DNA of 64,000 nt from Mycolicibacterium fallax (lineage in GTDB: Bacteria; Actinomycetota; Actinomycetes; Mycobacteriales; Mycobacteriaceae). The DNA is taken from positions 3,224,001 to 3,288,000 of the forward strand of contig NZ_AP022603.1 of assembly GCF_010726955.1 (NCBI RefSeq). The letters run 5' to 3'. Below, piece after piece: positions 41,699-48,693 of the stretch. The notes beneath the pieces were generated by a model, which was not told the DNA's origin, searched no databases, and saw only the letters and a program-made list of their open reading frames with translations. Both the position numbers and the translations under genes were made by a program. Numbering within the stretch: position 1 is the first letter of the stretch; each line of letters opens with the position of its first letter.

Positions 41699-41781
41699 GC
41701 AAGCACCAAACCGCGCAATGTGCCAAATCCGTTATCCGCGTCCCGATTTCGGCGCCGCCGGGCGCGTTCGGTCGGTGGCGC

Positions 41782-42645
41782 TCAGTCGGTCGCGCCGGGG
41801 CGGTGCAGCAGCGTGTAGGCGGCCGCGCCGGCGGCCAGCGCGCTGATCGCGACGGCGGCCGTCGTCGCCACCGCCGCCGTCGACGGGGCCGGCAGCCGGT
41901 CCCGCAGCGACACCGAGTTGGTGAACGTCCGCACCGGCCAGTCCCGGGCGGCGGCCTCCTTGCGCAGCGCCCGGTCCGGGTTGACCACGGTCGGGTGGCC
42001 GACCTCGGAGAGCATCGGCAGGTCGGTGATCGAGTCGGAGTAGGCGTAGCAGTGCTCCAGCTGGTAGCCCTCCAGCTCGGCCAACTCCCGGATCGCCTCG
42101 GCCTTGGTCTCGCCGTAGCAGTAGAACGCGATTTCGCCGGTGTATTTGCCGTCCTGCTCGACCATTGTGGTGGCCATTGCGTGGGTGGCGCCCAGCGCCT
42201 TGGCGATCGGGGCGACCACCTCGTCGCCGGAGGTGGACACGATCACCACGTCGCGTCCGCACAGTCGGTGCGCGGCGATCAGGTCGGCGGCCTCGGCGAA
42301 GATCAGCGGAGTCACCACGTCGTGCAGGGTCTCGCTGACCACCGCTTTGACCTGCTCGACATCCCAGCCCGTGCACATAGCGGTGACGAACGAGCGCATG
42401 CCCTCCATCTGGTCATGATCGGCGCCCGACATGAGAAATAGAAATTGCGCATAGCTGGATTTGAGAACGGCGCGCCTATTCAGCAGTCCTTGATTAAAAA
42501 AGTGTTTGCTAAACGCGAAGACGCTGGATTTTGCGATGACCGTCTTGTCGAGATCGAAGAACGCGGCGGCGCGGACGGGGCCGGTCGTAGAGAGGGCATC
42601 GTCGCCGTTCGCGGCGGGTCCGGGAGCGGCTTCGGTGGCGGGCAC
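41782..42645 (-). CDS. HAD-IB phosphatase, SerB-like (Rv3661 homologue)
   Basis: 287 residues, the M. tuberculosis length. HAD motif I FFDLDKTVIAKSS, motif II VSTSGDEVV, Lys and motif III in YCYGETKAEAI and YAYSDSITDLPML. The C-terminus has a hydrophobic segment (STAAVATTAAVAISALAAGA), so the enzyme may be membrane-attached. Substrate unknown; related proteins hydrolyse phospho-amino acids or lipid phosphates. Confidence 0.92.
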   Translation of the reverse strand: MPATEAAPGPAANGDDALSTTGPVRAAAFFDLDKTVIAKSSVFAFSKHFFNQGLLNRRAVLKSSYAQFLFLMSGADHDQMEGMRSFVTAMCTGWDVEQVKAVVSETLHDVVTPLIFAEAADLIAAHRLCGRDVVIVSTSGDEVVAPIAKALGATHAMATTMVEQDGKYTGEIAFYCYGETKAEAIRELAELEGYQLEHCYAYSDSITDLPMLSEVGHPTVVNPDRALRKEAAARDWPVRTFTNSVSLRDRLPAPSTAAVATTAAVAISALAAGAAAYTLLHRPGATD

Positions 42646-42765
42646 GAGTCAAGGATAGGCACATCGCCGCCGCGTACCGTCATGGCCTGCAAAATGGCAG
42701 TTCGCACCATGTGTCAGAGACTGAAAAAATGCACTCTATGTCGAAAGTTCGTGCCATTCGGACAC

Positions 42766-42796
42766 TTGCACATCATGCACTTTCGGTGTGTATAGT
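42766..42796 (+). promoter_or_regulatory. promoter of the 6C RNA
   Basis: TATAGT (42791-42796) is preceded by TGTG and, 19 bases upstream, TTGCAC (42766-42771). Predicted start near 42803. Confidence 0.6.
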
Positions 42797-42802
42797 AGGC
42801 AT

Positions 42803-42900
42803 TACCCGGCTTACGCTGGGGGTGTTTCAGCCCGACCCCCCGGGGCTGAAATACGACGACCTCCGCCTCCTCCCCCCCTGGCGGGGGTCGTCCCTTTTCT
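42803..42900 (+). ncRNA. 6C RNA (B11-like small RNA)
   Basis: Two hairpins with C-rich loops: TTTCAGCCC / GGGCTGAAA with loop GACCCCCCG, then a 13-bp stem (42855-42867 with 42880-42892) with loop TCCTCCCCCCCT, ended by CCTTTTCT. This double C-loop form, the roughly 98-nt size and the place between the Rv3660c and Rv3661 homologues identify the actinobacterial 6C family (B11, ncRv13660c). Known to repress targets through C-rich loops binding G-rich ribosome sites. A TATAGT box at 42791-42796 precedes it. Confidence 0.88.
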
Positions 42901-43052
42901 GGGGGAAGTTCGCTGAGGCGCAGCCCCGAATCTTCTTGGCTTTTTCTCAGGTTTATTTGTCGGCCCGGATATTCGTCCCCAAACGCAAATCCATCCCCAG
43001 CCGTGCCGCGACGACCGGCACCCGATGACCCGCGGGCCGCACGCTGGCAGAC
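42901..43052. other. leader region between 6C RNA and ssd
   Basis: About 150 bases without a gene; fairly A/T-rich near 42930-42980 (CTTTTTCTCAGGTTTATTTG). Probably carries the ssd promoter; no box assigned. Confidence 0.4.
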
Positions 43053-44114
43053 ATGCCCGCCGCCGGAATCCTCAGCATCCTCGCCGGAGCCGACCTGTCC
43101 GGCGATCTGGACCGGGTGGCGGCCGCCGCCGGGCTGCGCATCGCGCACCAATCCCGCACCTTGGGCCTGGACCGACGGGCCTGGGACGCGGCGACGGTCA
43201 TCGTCGTCGACGCCGACGGGGCCCGGCGCGCCGCGGCCCGCGGGATGCCCCGGCGCCCCGGCATCGTCGTGGCCTGTGCCGCGGTCCCCGGCGAACCGGA
43301 CTACCGGGCCGCGGTGTCCGTCGGCGCCCAGCAGGTGCTGCGCATCCCGGCCGAGGACACCACCCTGCTGCGGGTCATCGCCGACGCGGTGCGCGCCGCG
43401 CCGCGGTCGGCGGCCACCGGCGCGGTGCTGGCCGTCGTCTCCGGGCACGGCGGCGCCGGCGGGTCGCTGTTCGCGACCGCGCTGGCCCACGGTGCGGGCA
43501 CCGCGCTGCTGGTCGACCTGGATCGGCACGGTCCCGGCATCGACCTGATGCTCGGGAGGGAGAACCAGAGCGGCCTGCGCTGGCCGGACATCGTCGTGCA
43601 GGAGGGCGGCCTGGACTGGGACGCGGTGCGCGCCGCGCTGCCCGGTGACGACGGGGTCAGCGTGCTCTCGCACCGCCGCGGCTCCGAGAAGGAGATCCCG
43701 CCGGGGGCGGTGTCCGCCGTGCTCGAGGCGGGATCGCGCGGCGGAGCGACGGTGATCTGCGATGTGCCGCGCTGGCCCGGCCCGGCCGGCCGGGCCGCGC
43801 TGGCCGCCGCCGATCTGGTCGTGGTGCTCGGCCAGGCCACCGTCGGCGGTGCCGCCGGCAGCGCCGCCACCGCGCGGGCGATGCGGGCCGGCAACCCGAA
43901 CGTCGGCCTGGTGGTCCGCGGCCCCGCCCCCGGCGGACTGCGCGCCGAGGACGTCGCCGCGGCCGCGGGCGTCCCGCTGCTGGCGGGCATGCGCCCCGAA
44001 CCGAAGGCGGCGCAACGGCTGGAACGCGGCGCGCTGCGGCCGCGGCCCGGCGGGCCGCTGGGCCGGGCCGCCGCCGCGGTGCTCACCGCCGTGACGCGAG
44101 CGAGCTCACCATGA
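43053..44114 (+). CDS. ssd: Ssd, septum-site-determining/CpaE-like protein (Rv3660c homologue)
   Basis: 353 residues. N-terminal receiver-like region (about 1-120), then a MinD/ParA-like domain with VVSGHGGAGGSLFATALAHG where a deviant Walker A would be (no Lys at either position), TALLVDLDRHGPGIDLMLG and VICDVPRWPG. In M. tuberculosis Ssd overproduction blocks division and alters metabolism. As first gene of the tad cluster it is also the CpaE/TadZ equivalent that would place the pilus machine. Overlaps tadA by four bases. Confidence 0.9.
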   Translation: MPAAGILSILAGADLSGDLDRVAAAAGLRIAHQSRTLGLDRRAWDAATVIVVDADGARRAAARGMPRRPGIVVACAAVPGEPDYRAAVSVGAQQVLRIPAEDTTLLRVIADAVRAAPRSAATGAVLAVVSGHGGAGGSLFATALAHGAGTALLVDLDRHGPGIDLMLGRENQSGLRWPDIVVQEGGLDWDAVRAALPGDDGVSVLSHRRGSEKEIPPGAVSAVLEAGSRGGATVICDVPRWPGPAGRAALAAADLVVVLGQATVGGAAGSAATARAMRAGNPNVGLVVRGPAPGGLRAEDVAAAAGVPLLAGMRPEPKAAQRLERGALRPRPGGPLGRAAAAVLTAVTRASSP

Positions 44115-45274
44115 CCGCCGCGCAGCTGGCGGCGCCGCTGATCGACCGGGTCCGGGAGCGACTGGCCGCCGAGCCCGGGCCGCTACGCCCGGCCGTCGTC
44201 GCCGCCGCCATCCGGGCGGAGTCCGGCGGTGTGCTCGGCGACACCGAGGTGCTCGCCGGGCTGCGGCTGCTGCAGACCGAACTCACCGGGGCCGGGCCGC
44301 TGGACCCGCTACTGGCCCGCCCCGGCGTCACCGACGTGCTGGTCAGCGGACCCGACTCGGTGTGGGTCGACGACGGAAACGGCTTGGCGCGCAGCACAAT
44401 CCGATTTGACGACGAGGCCGCGGTGCGCCGGTTGGCACAGCGGCTGGCGCTGGCCGCCGGTAAGCGCCTCGACGACGCCCAGCCCTGGGTCGACGGCCTG
44501 CTGACCGGCTGCGGTCGCCACCCCGTCCGGCTGCACGCCGTGCTCCCGCCGATCGCCACCGACGGCACCGCGATCTCGCTGCGGGTGCTGCGCCCGGCCG
44601 AGCAGAGCCTGGCCGCGCTGGTCGCCGCCGGCTCCATCGCCGCGCCGGCGGCCGCGCTGCTGGGCCGGGTGATCCGGGCCCGGCTGGCGCTGGTCGTCAC
44701 CGGCGGGACCGGGGCGGGCAAGACCACGCTGCTGGCCGCGCTGCTGGCCGAGGTGCCCCCGGGCGAGCGGATCGTCTGCGTCGAGGACGCCGCCGAGCTG
44801 GCCCCGCCGCACCCGCACCTGGTCCGGCTGGTCGCCCGCGGCCCCAACATCGAGGGCGCCGGCGAGATCACCGTCCGGCAACTGGTGCGCCAGGCGCTGC
44901 GGATGCGCCCGGACCGGATCGTGGTCGGCGAAGTCCGCGGCGCCGAGGTCGTGGACCTGCTGGGCGCACTGAACACCGGGCACGACGGCGGCGCGGGCAC
45001 CGTGCACGCCAACAGCCCCGCCGAACTGCCCGCCCGGCTGGAGGCGCTCGCGGCGCTCGGCGGCCTGGACCGCGCCGCCCTGCACAGCCAGCTGGCCGCC
45101 GCGATCCGGGTGGTGGTGCACCTGGGCCGCGATCGCGCGGGCCGGCGCCGGCTGACCGAGATCGCGGTGCTGCGGCCGGACGGCGGCATCGCCACCGCCT
45201 GGCACGTCGAACGCGGCCGCGGCCCGGGCGCCGACCACCTCGACGCGCTGATCCGCGCCGGGGAACCGCGATGA
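44111..45274 (+). CDS. TadA/CpaF-type secretion ATPase (Rv3659c homologue)
   Basis: 387 residues. N-terminal helical domain, VSGPDSVWVDDGNG, Walker A GGTGAGKTTLLAALLAE (about 197-213), Asp box and Walker B VCVEDAAELAPPHP and RMRPDRIVVGEVRG, then HDGGAGTVHANS (His box). Powers assembly of Flp-type pili with the two following TadB/TadC-like membrane proteins. Overlaps both neighbours. Confidence 0.93.
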   Translation: MTAAQLAAPLIDRVRERLAAEPGPLRPAVVAAAIRAESGGVLGDTEVLAGLRLLQTELTGAGPLDPLLARPGVTDVLVSGPDSVWVDDGNGLARSTIRFDDEAAVRRLAQRLALAAGKRLDDAQPWVDGLLTGCGRHPVRLHAVLPPIATDGTAISLRVLRPAEQSLAALVAAGSIAAPAAALLGRVIRARLALVVTGGTGAGKTTLLAALLAEVPPGERIVCVEDAAELAPPHPHLVRLVARGPNIEGAGEITVRQLVRQALRMRPDRIVVGEVRGAEVVDLLGALNTGHDGGAGTVHANSPAELPARLEALAALGGLDRAALHSQLAAAIRVVVHLGRDRAGRRRLTEIAVLRPDGGIATAWHVERGRGPGADHLDALIRAGEPR

Positions 45275-46047
45275 TCACGGCCCTGCCGGCCGCCGCGCTG
45301 CTGGTTGCCGCGCTGCTGATCGCACCCGGCCCACCGCGGCACCGGCTGGGCCTGTCGCCGCGGTCTCCGCGGCGGCCGCCCGCCCTGGCGTTTGCCGCGC
45401 CGCTGCTGGCCGCCGCGCTGGTCTCCCCGGCGCTGCCACCGGCGATCGCGCTGCTCGGCGCGACCGCCTGGGCCCGGCGCCGCGCCGCCCGCCGGCGCCG
45501 CGACGCCGAGGCCGAGGCGCGCGCGCTGGCCGACGCGCTGGAGATGATGGTCGCCGAACTGCGGGTCGGCGCGCACCCGGTGCACGCCCTGGCGCTGGCG
45601 GCCGAGGAGACCGGCGGCCCCGCCGGTGCCGCGCTGAGCGCCGTCACCGCGGCGGCCCGGCTCGGCGGTGCGGTGCCCGCGGCGCTGGCCGCCGCCGCGG
45701 ACCGCTCCGCGCTGCCCGGGCACTGGCACCGGCTGGCGGTGGCCTGGCGGCTGGCCGGCGAGCACGGCCTGGCGATCGCGGAGGTGCTCGCCGCGGCCCA
45801 CCGCGACGTGCAGGAACGCCGCCGCTACGCCGACGAGGTGGCGGCCGGGCTGGCCGGCGCCCGGGCCACCACCGCGATCCTGGCCGGGCTGCCCGGGCTG
45901 GGCCTGCTGCTCGGGCATGCGCTGGGCGCCGACCCGTTGGCCTTCCTGACCGGCCCCGGCGGCGGATGCCTGCTGCTGGGCACCGGATTCCTGACGGCCG
46001 GGCTGCTGTGGGCCGGCCGGATCACCGATCGGCTGACCCGGCCATGA
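45271..46047 (+). CDS. TadB-like membrane platform protein (Rv3658c homologue)
   Basis: 258 residues. Membrane segments at the N-terminus (ALLVAALLIAPG, LAFAAPLLAAALVSPALPPA) and C-terminus (AILAGLPGLGLLLGHALGAD, LTAGLLWAG), with a cytosolic T2SSF-like helical domain between (ALADALEMMVAELRVGAHPV). It forms the inner-membrane base of the Tad system together with the next product. Confidence 0.88.
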   Translation: MITALPAAALLVAALLIAPGPPRHRLGLSPRSPRRPPALAFAAPLLAAALVSPALPPAIALLGATAWARRRAARRRRDAEAEARALADALEMMVAELRVGAHPVHALALAAEETGGPAGAALSAVTAAARLGGAVPAALAAAADRSALPGHWHRLAVAWRLAGEHGLAIAEVLAAAHRDVQERRRYADEVAAGLAGARATTAILAGLPGLGLLLGHALGADPLAFLTGPGGGCLLLGTGFLTAGLLWAGRITDRLTRP

Positions 46048-46616
46048 CCGGCGCCGCGGTCCTGCTCGCCGCCGCGCTGCTGGCCTGGCCCGGCCCGCCG
46101 CGGCACCGGGTCGGGCCGGACCGGCGCCCGATCGGCCGCCCGGCGCGCGGCGCGCGGCGATCCGATCCCCTGGCGCTGGCCGCGGCGTTCGACGTGCTGG
46201 CGGTCTGCCTGCGCGCCGGCATGCCGGTGCCTGCCGCCGCCCGGGCCGCGTCCGCCGCCGCGCCGCCGGAGCTGGCCGGGCTGCTGCGCGGCGCCGCCGA
46301 CCTGCTGGCCCTTGGCGCGGACCCCGCCCGGGCCTGGGCCGCACCGACCGGGCGCATCGAGCCGAGCTGCGCGGACCTGCTGCGGCTGGCCCGTCGCTCG
46401 GCGTCCTCGGGCACCGCGCTGGCCCAGGGCGTCACCGAACTCGCCGACCGGGTCCGCCAGGACGCCCGGCACCGCGGCGCGGCCGCCGCCGAGCGGGCCG
46501 GGGTGCTCATCGCCGGCCCGCTCGGGCTGTGCTTCCTGCCGGCGTTCGTCTGCCTCGGCATCGTCCCGGTGATCGCCGGGCTGGCCGGCCGGGTACTCGG
46601 CTCGGGAGTGTTGTGA
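46044..46616 (+). CDS. TadC-like membrane platform protein (Rv3657c homologue)
   Basis: 190 residues from the ATG overlapping the TadB-like stop (ATGA). Short N-terminal hydrophobic part, a T2SSF-type helical domain (AAAFDVLAVCLRAGMPVPAA) and a C-terminal membrane region (LIAGPLGLCFLPAFVCLGIV). Partner of the TadB-like protein. Confidence 0.85.
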   Translation: MTGAAVLLAAALLAWPGPPRHRVGPDRRPIGRPARGARRSDPLALAAAFDVLAVCLRAGMPVPAAARAASAAAPPELAGLLRGAADLLALGADPARAWAAPTGRIEPSCADLLRLARRSASSGTALAQGVTELADRVRQDARHRGAAAAERAGVLIAGPLGLCFLPAFVCLGIVPVIAGLAGRVLGSGVL

Positions 46617-46637
46617 AACCGCGAAGGGAGAACACAG

Positions 46638-46853
46638 ATGAGGAAACGACGCAAAAGCCATTTGGGTCAACGGCTTTCGGCTCGGACCTGGGCGCTGGCC
46701 GCCGACGAGGCGGGCATGAGCACCGTCGAATACGCGATCGGCACCATCGCCGCGGCCGCCTTCGGGGCGATCCTCTACACCGTGGTGACCGGGGATTCGG
46801 TGGTCGCGGCGCTGACCGGGATCATCGGCCGGGCGCTGAGCACCCGGAGCTGA
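46638..46853 (+). CDS. Flp-type pilin, DUF4244 (Rv3656c homologue)
   Basis: 71 residues. Basic N-terminus followed by DEAGMSTVEYAIGTIAAAAF, a class-III signal with processing expected near GM/STVEY and Glu at +5, then one long hydrophobic helix. It is the probable pilus subunit. No prepilin peptidase gene lies in the window. Ribosome site GAAGGGAG. Confidence 0.9.
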   Translation: MRKRRKSHLGQRLSARTWALAADEAGMSTVEYAIGTIAAAAFGAILYTVVTGDSVVAALTGIIGRALSTRS

Positions 46854-47188
46854 CCGATGACCGCGGCGCGGGCACCGTCGAGGCGGCGCTGGCGATCGCC
46901 GCGCTGGTCACCGTGCTGGTGCTGGCGGTGGCCGGGCTCGGCGCGCTCTCGGCGCAGGTCCGCTGCGTCGACGCCGCCCGGGAGGCGGCCCGGCTGGCCG
47001 CCCGCGGCGACACCGACGGCGCGCTGTCCGCCGCCGCGGCCGTCGCCCCGCGCGGGGCCACCATCCGGATCGAGCCGGCCGGGGACACCGTCCGGGCCCG
47101 GGTCCAGGTGCCGGTGCCGCTGCTGCCGGGCCTGGCCGTCACCGCGACCGCGCTGGCGGCGGCCGAACCGGGATCGCGGCGGGGGTGA
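46850..47188 (+). CDS. TadE-like pseudopilin (Rv3655c homologue), unusual start
   Basis: 112 residues if initiated at a CTG (46850-46852) that overlaps the pilin stop (CTGA). The conserved N-terminal motif LTDDRGAGTVEAALAIAALV is fully in frame, yet no ATG, GTG or TTG precedes it in this frame since well inside the pilin gene. The product has one hydrophobic helix and a beta-rich tail (QVRCVDAAREAARLAARGD) typical of TadE-like minor pilins. The start is uncertain. Confidence 0.75.
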   Translation: MTDDRGAGTVEAALAIAALVTVLVLAVAGLGALSAQVRCVDAAREAARLAARGDTDGALSAAAAVAPRGATIRIEPAGDTVRARVQVPVPLLPGLAVTATALAAAEPGSRRG

Positions 47189-47204
47189 CCGCGGCGCGGC
47201 GACC

Positions 47205-47543
47205 GTGCTGGCGGCGGTGCTGGTTGTCGTGCTGGTCACGGTGACCGGGTTCGCGGCGTGGCTGGGGGCCGCCGTCGTCGCCCGGCACCGGGCCCAGTCC
47301 GCCGCCGACCTGGCCGCGCTGGCCGCCGCCGCGGCGCTGCCCGCCGGCGCCGACGCGGCCTGCCGCCGGGCCCGCCGGGTGGCCGCCGGGGCGGTCGTCA
47401 CCGACTGCCGCGTCGAGGGCCTGGACCTGGTGGTGGTCGTTGAGGTCGGTGTTCCGGTGCGGCTGCCCGGCCTGGCGCCGGCCACCGCCCGCGCGGCGGC
47501 CCGCGCCGGACCGGTCGCCGAGAACTCACCGGCCGACAGCTAG
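47205..47543 (+). CDS. TadE/TadG-like minor pilin (Rv3654c homologue)
   Basis: 112 residues from the first canonical codon, GTG 47205. The conserved-looking GDRGAATV lies just upstream in frame, so the real start may precede it and overlap the previous stop. Hydrophobic helix VLAAVLVVVLVTVTGFAAWL, then ARHRAQSAADLAALAAAAAL (TadE-type) and two cysteines (ACRR, TDCR). Last gene of the tad cluster. Confidence 0.75.
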   Translation: MLAAVLVVVLVTVTGFAAWLGAAVVARHRAQSAADLAALAAAAALPAGADAACRRARRVAAGAVVTDCRVEGLDLVVVVEVGVPVRLPGLAPATARAAARAGPVAENSPADS

Positions 47544-48553
47544 CCCGACGTCCGGGCCCGATCGTCTTCGGCCAGTTCGCATTCGGTGGCCCGCCGCATC
47601 GCCATCAGACCGGTGAACACGCCGGGCTCCAGCTCGATCCGGTTGATGGTGATGTGCACCGGAACCCAGTCGGATTCGGTGTGCGACAACCGCACGATCC
47701 GGGACGCACCGCCCGGATCGAACTCGGCGGGCATGCTCTGCAGCCGCTCCAGGTCGTCGGGGTGCACCGAGTCGGCGCGCCAGTCGTAGTAGGGCGACGG
47801 TTCGTCGAGCCACTTCAGCAGTGCCCAATTCCTCAGGTCGACCAGCGCCCGGTAGGTGCCCGGCGTCGCCAAGCCCTCCAGGATCCGCTGCGCCAGCGAA
47901 TCCGGTTCCACCACACCGCTTTCCCGCTCACTGACCCAGTTCATCCCGCGCAGCAGCACGTGCTCGGTGCCGTCGTCGGCCTCCTCCACCACCACCCGGG
48001 CGACGAACGAACCGGTCAGCGGGCTGCCGTCGGCGGCGACGAGGTCCCAGGTCTCGTAAATGGTGTCGTCGGGCTCCCGGCGCAGCGCCAGCGCCAGCAG
48101 CTTGGCCTCGCCGGTTCGCAGGGCGCCGGCGGACAGATCGCTGGCGAAGGACCGGCCGTGCACCGGCGCGTTCTCCGGATCCTCGCCGCGGTTGATCAGC
48201 GCCTGCGGACTGTCGGTCGCCTCCCCGATGGTCAGATCCCAGGTGATCGGGCCGGGCAGCGGACGCTCCGGCGGCTCCTCGTCGGCCGGGCCGATCCACA
48301 CGTGCACGCCGTGCACCCGGCCGTCGGTCATCGTCACCGGCTCGGTGCGGATGACCCGCTTCTGCTTGGGGGTCAGGCTGGCCAGTCCGGCGTTGTTGGC
48401 GACGGTCTCGGCGACGGCGGTCTGGATCGCCGACAGGTACGGGCTGCGGCGCAGGTAGCTGCTGATCGGAACCAGGTCCTTGGCGAACTTGCCCGCCGCG
48501 ACGACGACGGGTTCGCTGCCCAGGGTCTCAAGCAGCAACCACTCTTGGTGCAT
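47540..48553 (-). CDS. PAS-like domain protein (Rv3651 homologue)
   Basis: 337 residues, soluble. Contains a GAF/PAS-like central part (ETWDLVAADGSPLTGSFVAR) and a C-terminal PAS-like sheet (WVPVHITINRIELEPGVFTG). Positional homologue of Rv3651. Function unknown. Convergent with the tad cluster, overlapping the 47205 gene by four bases. No PE33-like gene separates it from the helicase gene. Confidence 0.82.
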   Translation of the reverse strand: MHQEWLLLETLGSEPVVVAAGKFAKDLVPISSYLRRSPYLSAIQTAVAETVANNAGLASLTPKQKRVIRTEPVTMTDGRVHGVHVWIGPADEEPPERPLPGPITWDLTIGEATDSPQALINRGEDPENAPVHGRSFASDLSAGALRTGEAKLLALALRREPDDTIYETWDLVAADGSPLTGSFVARVVVEEADDGTEHVLLRGMNWVSERESGVVEPDSLAQRILEGLATPGTYRALVDLRNWALLKWLDEPSPYYDWRADSVHPDDLERLQSMPAEFDPGGASRIVRLSHTESDWVPVHITINRIELEPGVFTGLMAMRRATECELAEDDRARTSG

Positions 48554-48693
48554 ACCGAGGATCTTAGCGGCGCGGGCCCGCCGATCGTGCCGTCAGCTGG
48601 CGGCGGCCGGGCATCGGTCCAGCTCGGCCGGCACCGGATCGCCGCCCGGCCGAGGTGGGCTTGGCCACCGCGGGCCGCCGCGGGTGACCCGGG

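Noticed and set aside
41435..41818. 127-codon plus-strand ORF downstream of the Fic-like gene
   Set aside because: Region is better explained as the Ms1-like RNA on the opposite strand; no ribosome site.
42640..43052. Ms1 placed in the Rv3660c-Rv3661 gap
   Set aside because: I first considered this. The double C-loop there is 6C RNA, while the size, promoter, terminator and synteny for Ms1 fit the gap on the other side of the Rv3661 homologue.
42714..44015. 433-codon minus-strand frame over ssd and the 6C region
   Set aside because: Shadow frame; no motif, and it crosses the 6C hairpins.
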